Shown here: positions 6,165 to 6,325 of the stretch, one piece after another
Position numbering within the stretch: the stretch's first letter is position 1
Layout of the letters: each line of letters starts with the position of its first letter
NCBI GenBank assembly: GCA_027317105.1
Contig: DAHVFH010000087.1
Location: 1-6,325, forward strand
DNA from: Cytophagales bacterium
GTDB taxonomy: Bacteria > Bacteroidota > Bacteroidia > Cytophagales > Cyclobacteriaceae
Direction: 5' to 3'
Length of the DNA stretch: 6,325 bases
Notes under the pieces: generated by a model
Databases searched by the model: none
What the model was told of the DNA's origin: nothing
The model's input: the letters and a program-made list of their open reading frames with translations, nothing else
Position numbers and translations under genes: made by a program

Positions 6165-6325
6165 ATGACCAAAGCTGAAAAGGTAAACGATATTCTCAAA
6201 ATTTTAAATAAAAACTTCCCAAACCCTGAAGTGCCACTGCATCATAAGGACGCCTATACGCTTTTAATTTCAGTGTTACTTTCAGCACAATGCACAGATG
6301 AACGCGTAAATAAAACGACTCCAGC
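6165..6325 (+). CDS. nth: endonuclease III, N-terminal part (cut by window edge)
   Basis: Endonuclease III is a DNA glycosylase and AP lyase that removes oxidised pyrimidines in base excision repair. The visible 53 codons begin MTKAEKVNDI and carry the family block LLISVLLSAQCTDERVN at 33-49 followed by KTTP, which corresponds to the conserved LSAQxTD..VN..T region of Nth. The helix-hairpin-helix, the catalytic Lys and Asp, and the Fe-S cluster cysteines all lie beyond the window. ATG 6165 is the natural start, about 35 residues before the conserved block, as in the family. It follows the NamZ-like gene on the same strand by 75 bp, with the inverted repeat in between. Confidence 0.93.
   Translation, partial: MTKAEKVNDILKILNKNFPNPEVPLHHKDAYTLLISVLLSAQCTDERVNKTTP

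Overview
The window looks like an ordinary stretch of chromosome from a member of the Bacteroidota, most likely a Cytophagales-type bacterium. This is inferred from moderate to low GC, long runs of A and T, the lack of clear Shine-Dalgarno sites, TAnnTTTG-like promoter elements, and the protein families present: a short phosphatidylserine decarboxylase, a single LolC/E-like permease, a DUF1343/NamZ protein, and a DPM1-like glycosyltransferase beside a GmhB-like HAD phosphatase. The genus cannot be fixed from the sequence alone.

Layout, left to right. Positions 2-112 hold the 3' end of a reading frame that enters from outside the window; it may be the C-terminus of an insertion-sequence transposase. 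It is followed by psd (225-884, +), a phosphatidylserine decarboxylase, and a membrane fatty acid desaturase (996-2108, +). A GmhB-like HAD phosphatase (2094-2609, -) overlaps the desaturase tail to tail by 15 bp. Divergent from it is a polyprenol-phosphate mannosyltransferase-like GT2 enzyme (2726-3466, +). Next is a LolC/LolE-type ABC permease (about 3500-4867, -), then, divergent with very little space, an exported DUF1343/NamZ-type exo-N-acetylmuramidase (4893 or slightly downstream to 6089, +). The window closes with an AT-rich inverted repeat (6091-6162) and the first 53 codons of endonuclease III, nth (6165 to the window edge, +).

Together, six of the seven recognisable genes concern the cell envelope: phospholipid head group, acyl-chain desaturation, sugar-phosphate and lipid-linked sugar metabolism, lipoprotein release, and peptidoglycan fragment breakdown. 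They lie on alternating strands, so this is a loose neighbourhood and not an operon. I found no defence system, CRISPR array, tRNA, rRNA or prophage. The points most worth a second look are the loss of all zinc ligands in the GmhB-like phosphatase, the long inverted repeat ending two bases before nth, the crowded divergent starts near 4867-4917, and the possible IS end upstream of psd.
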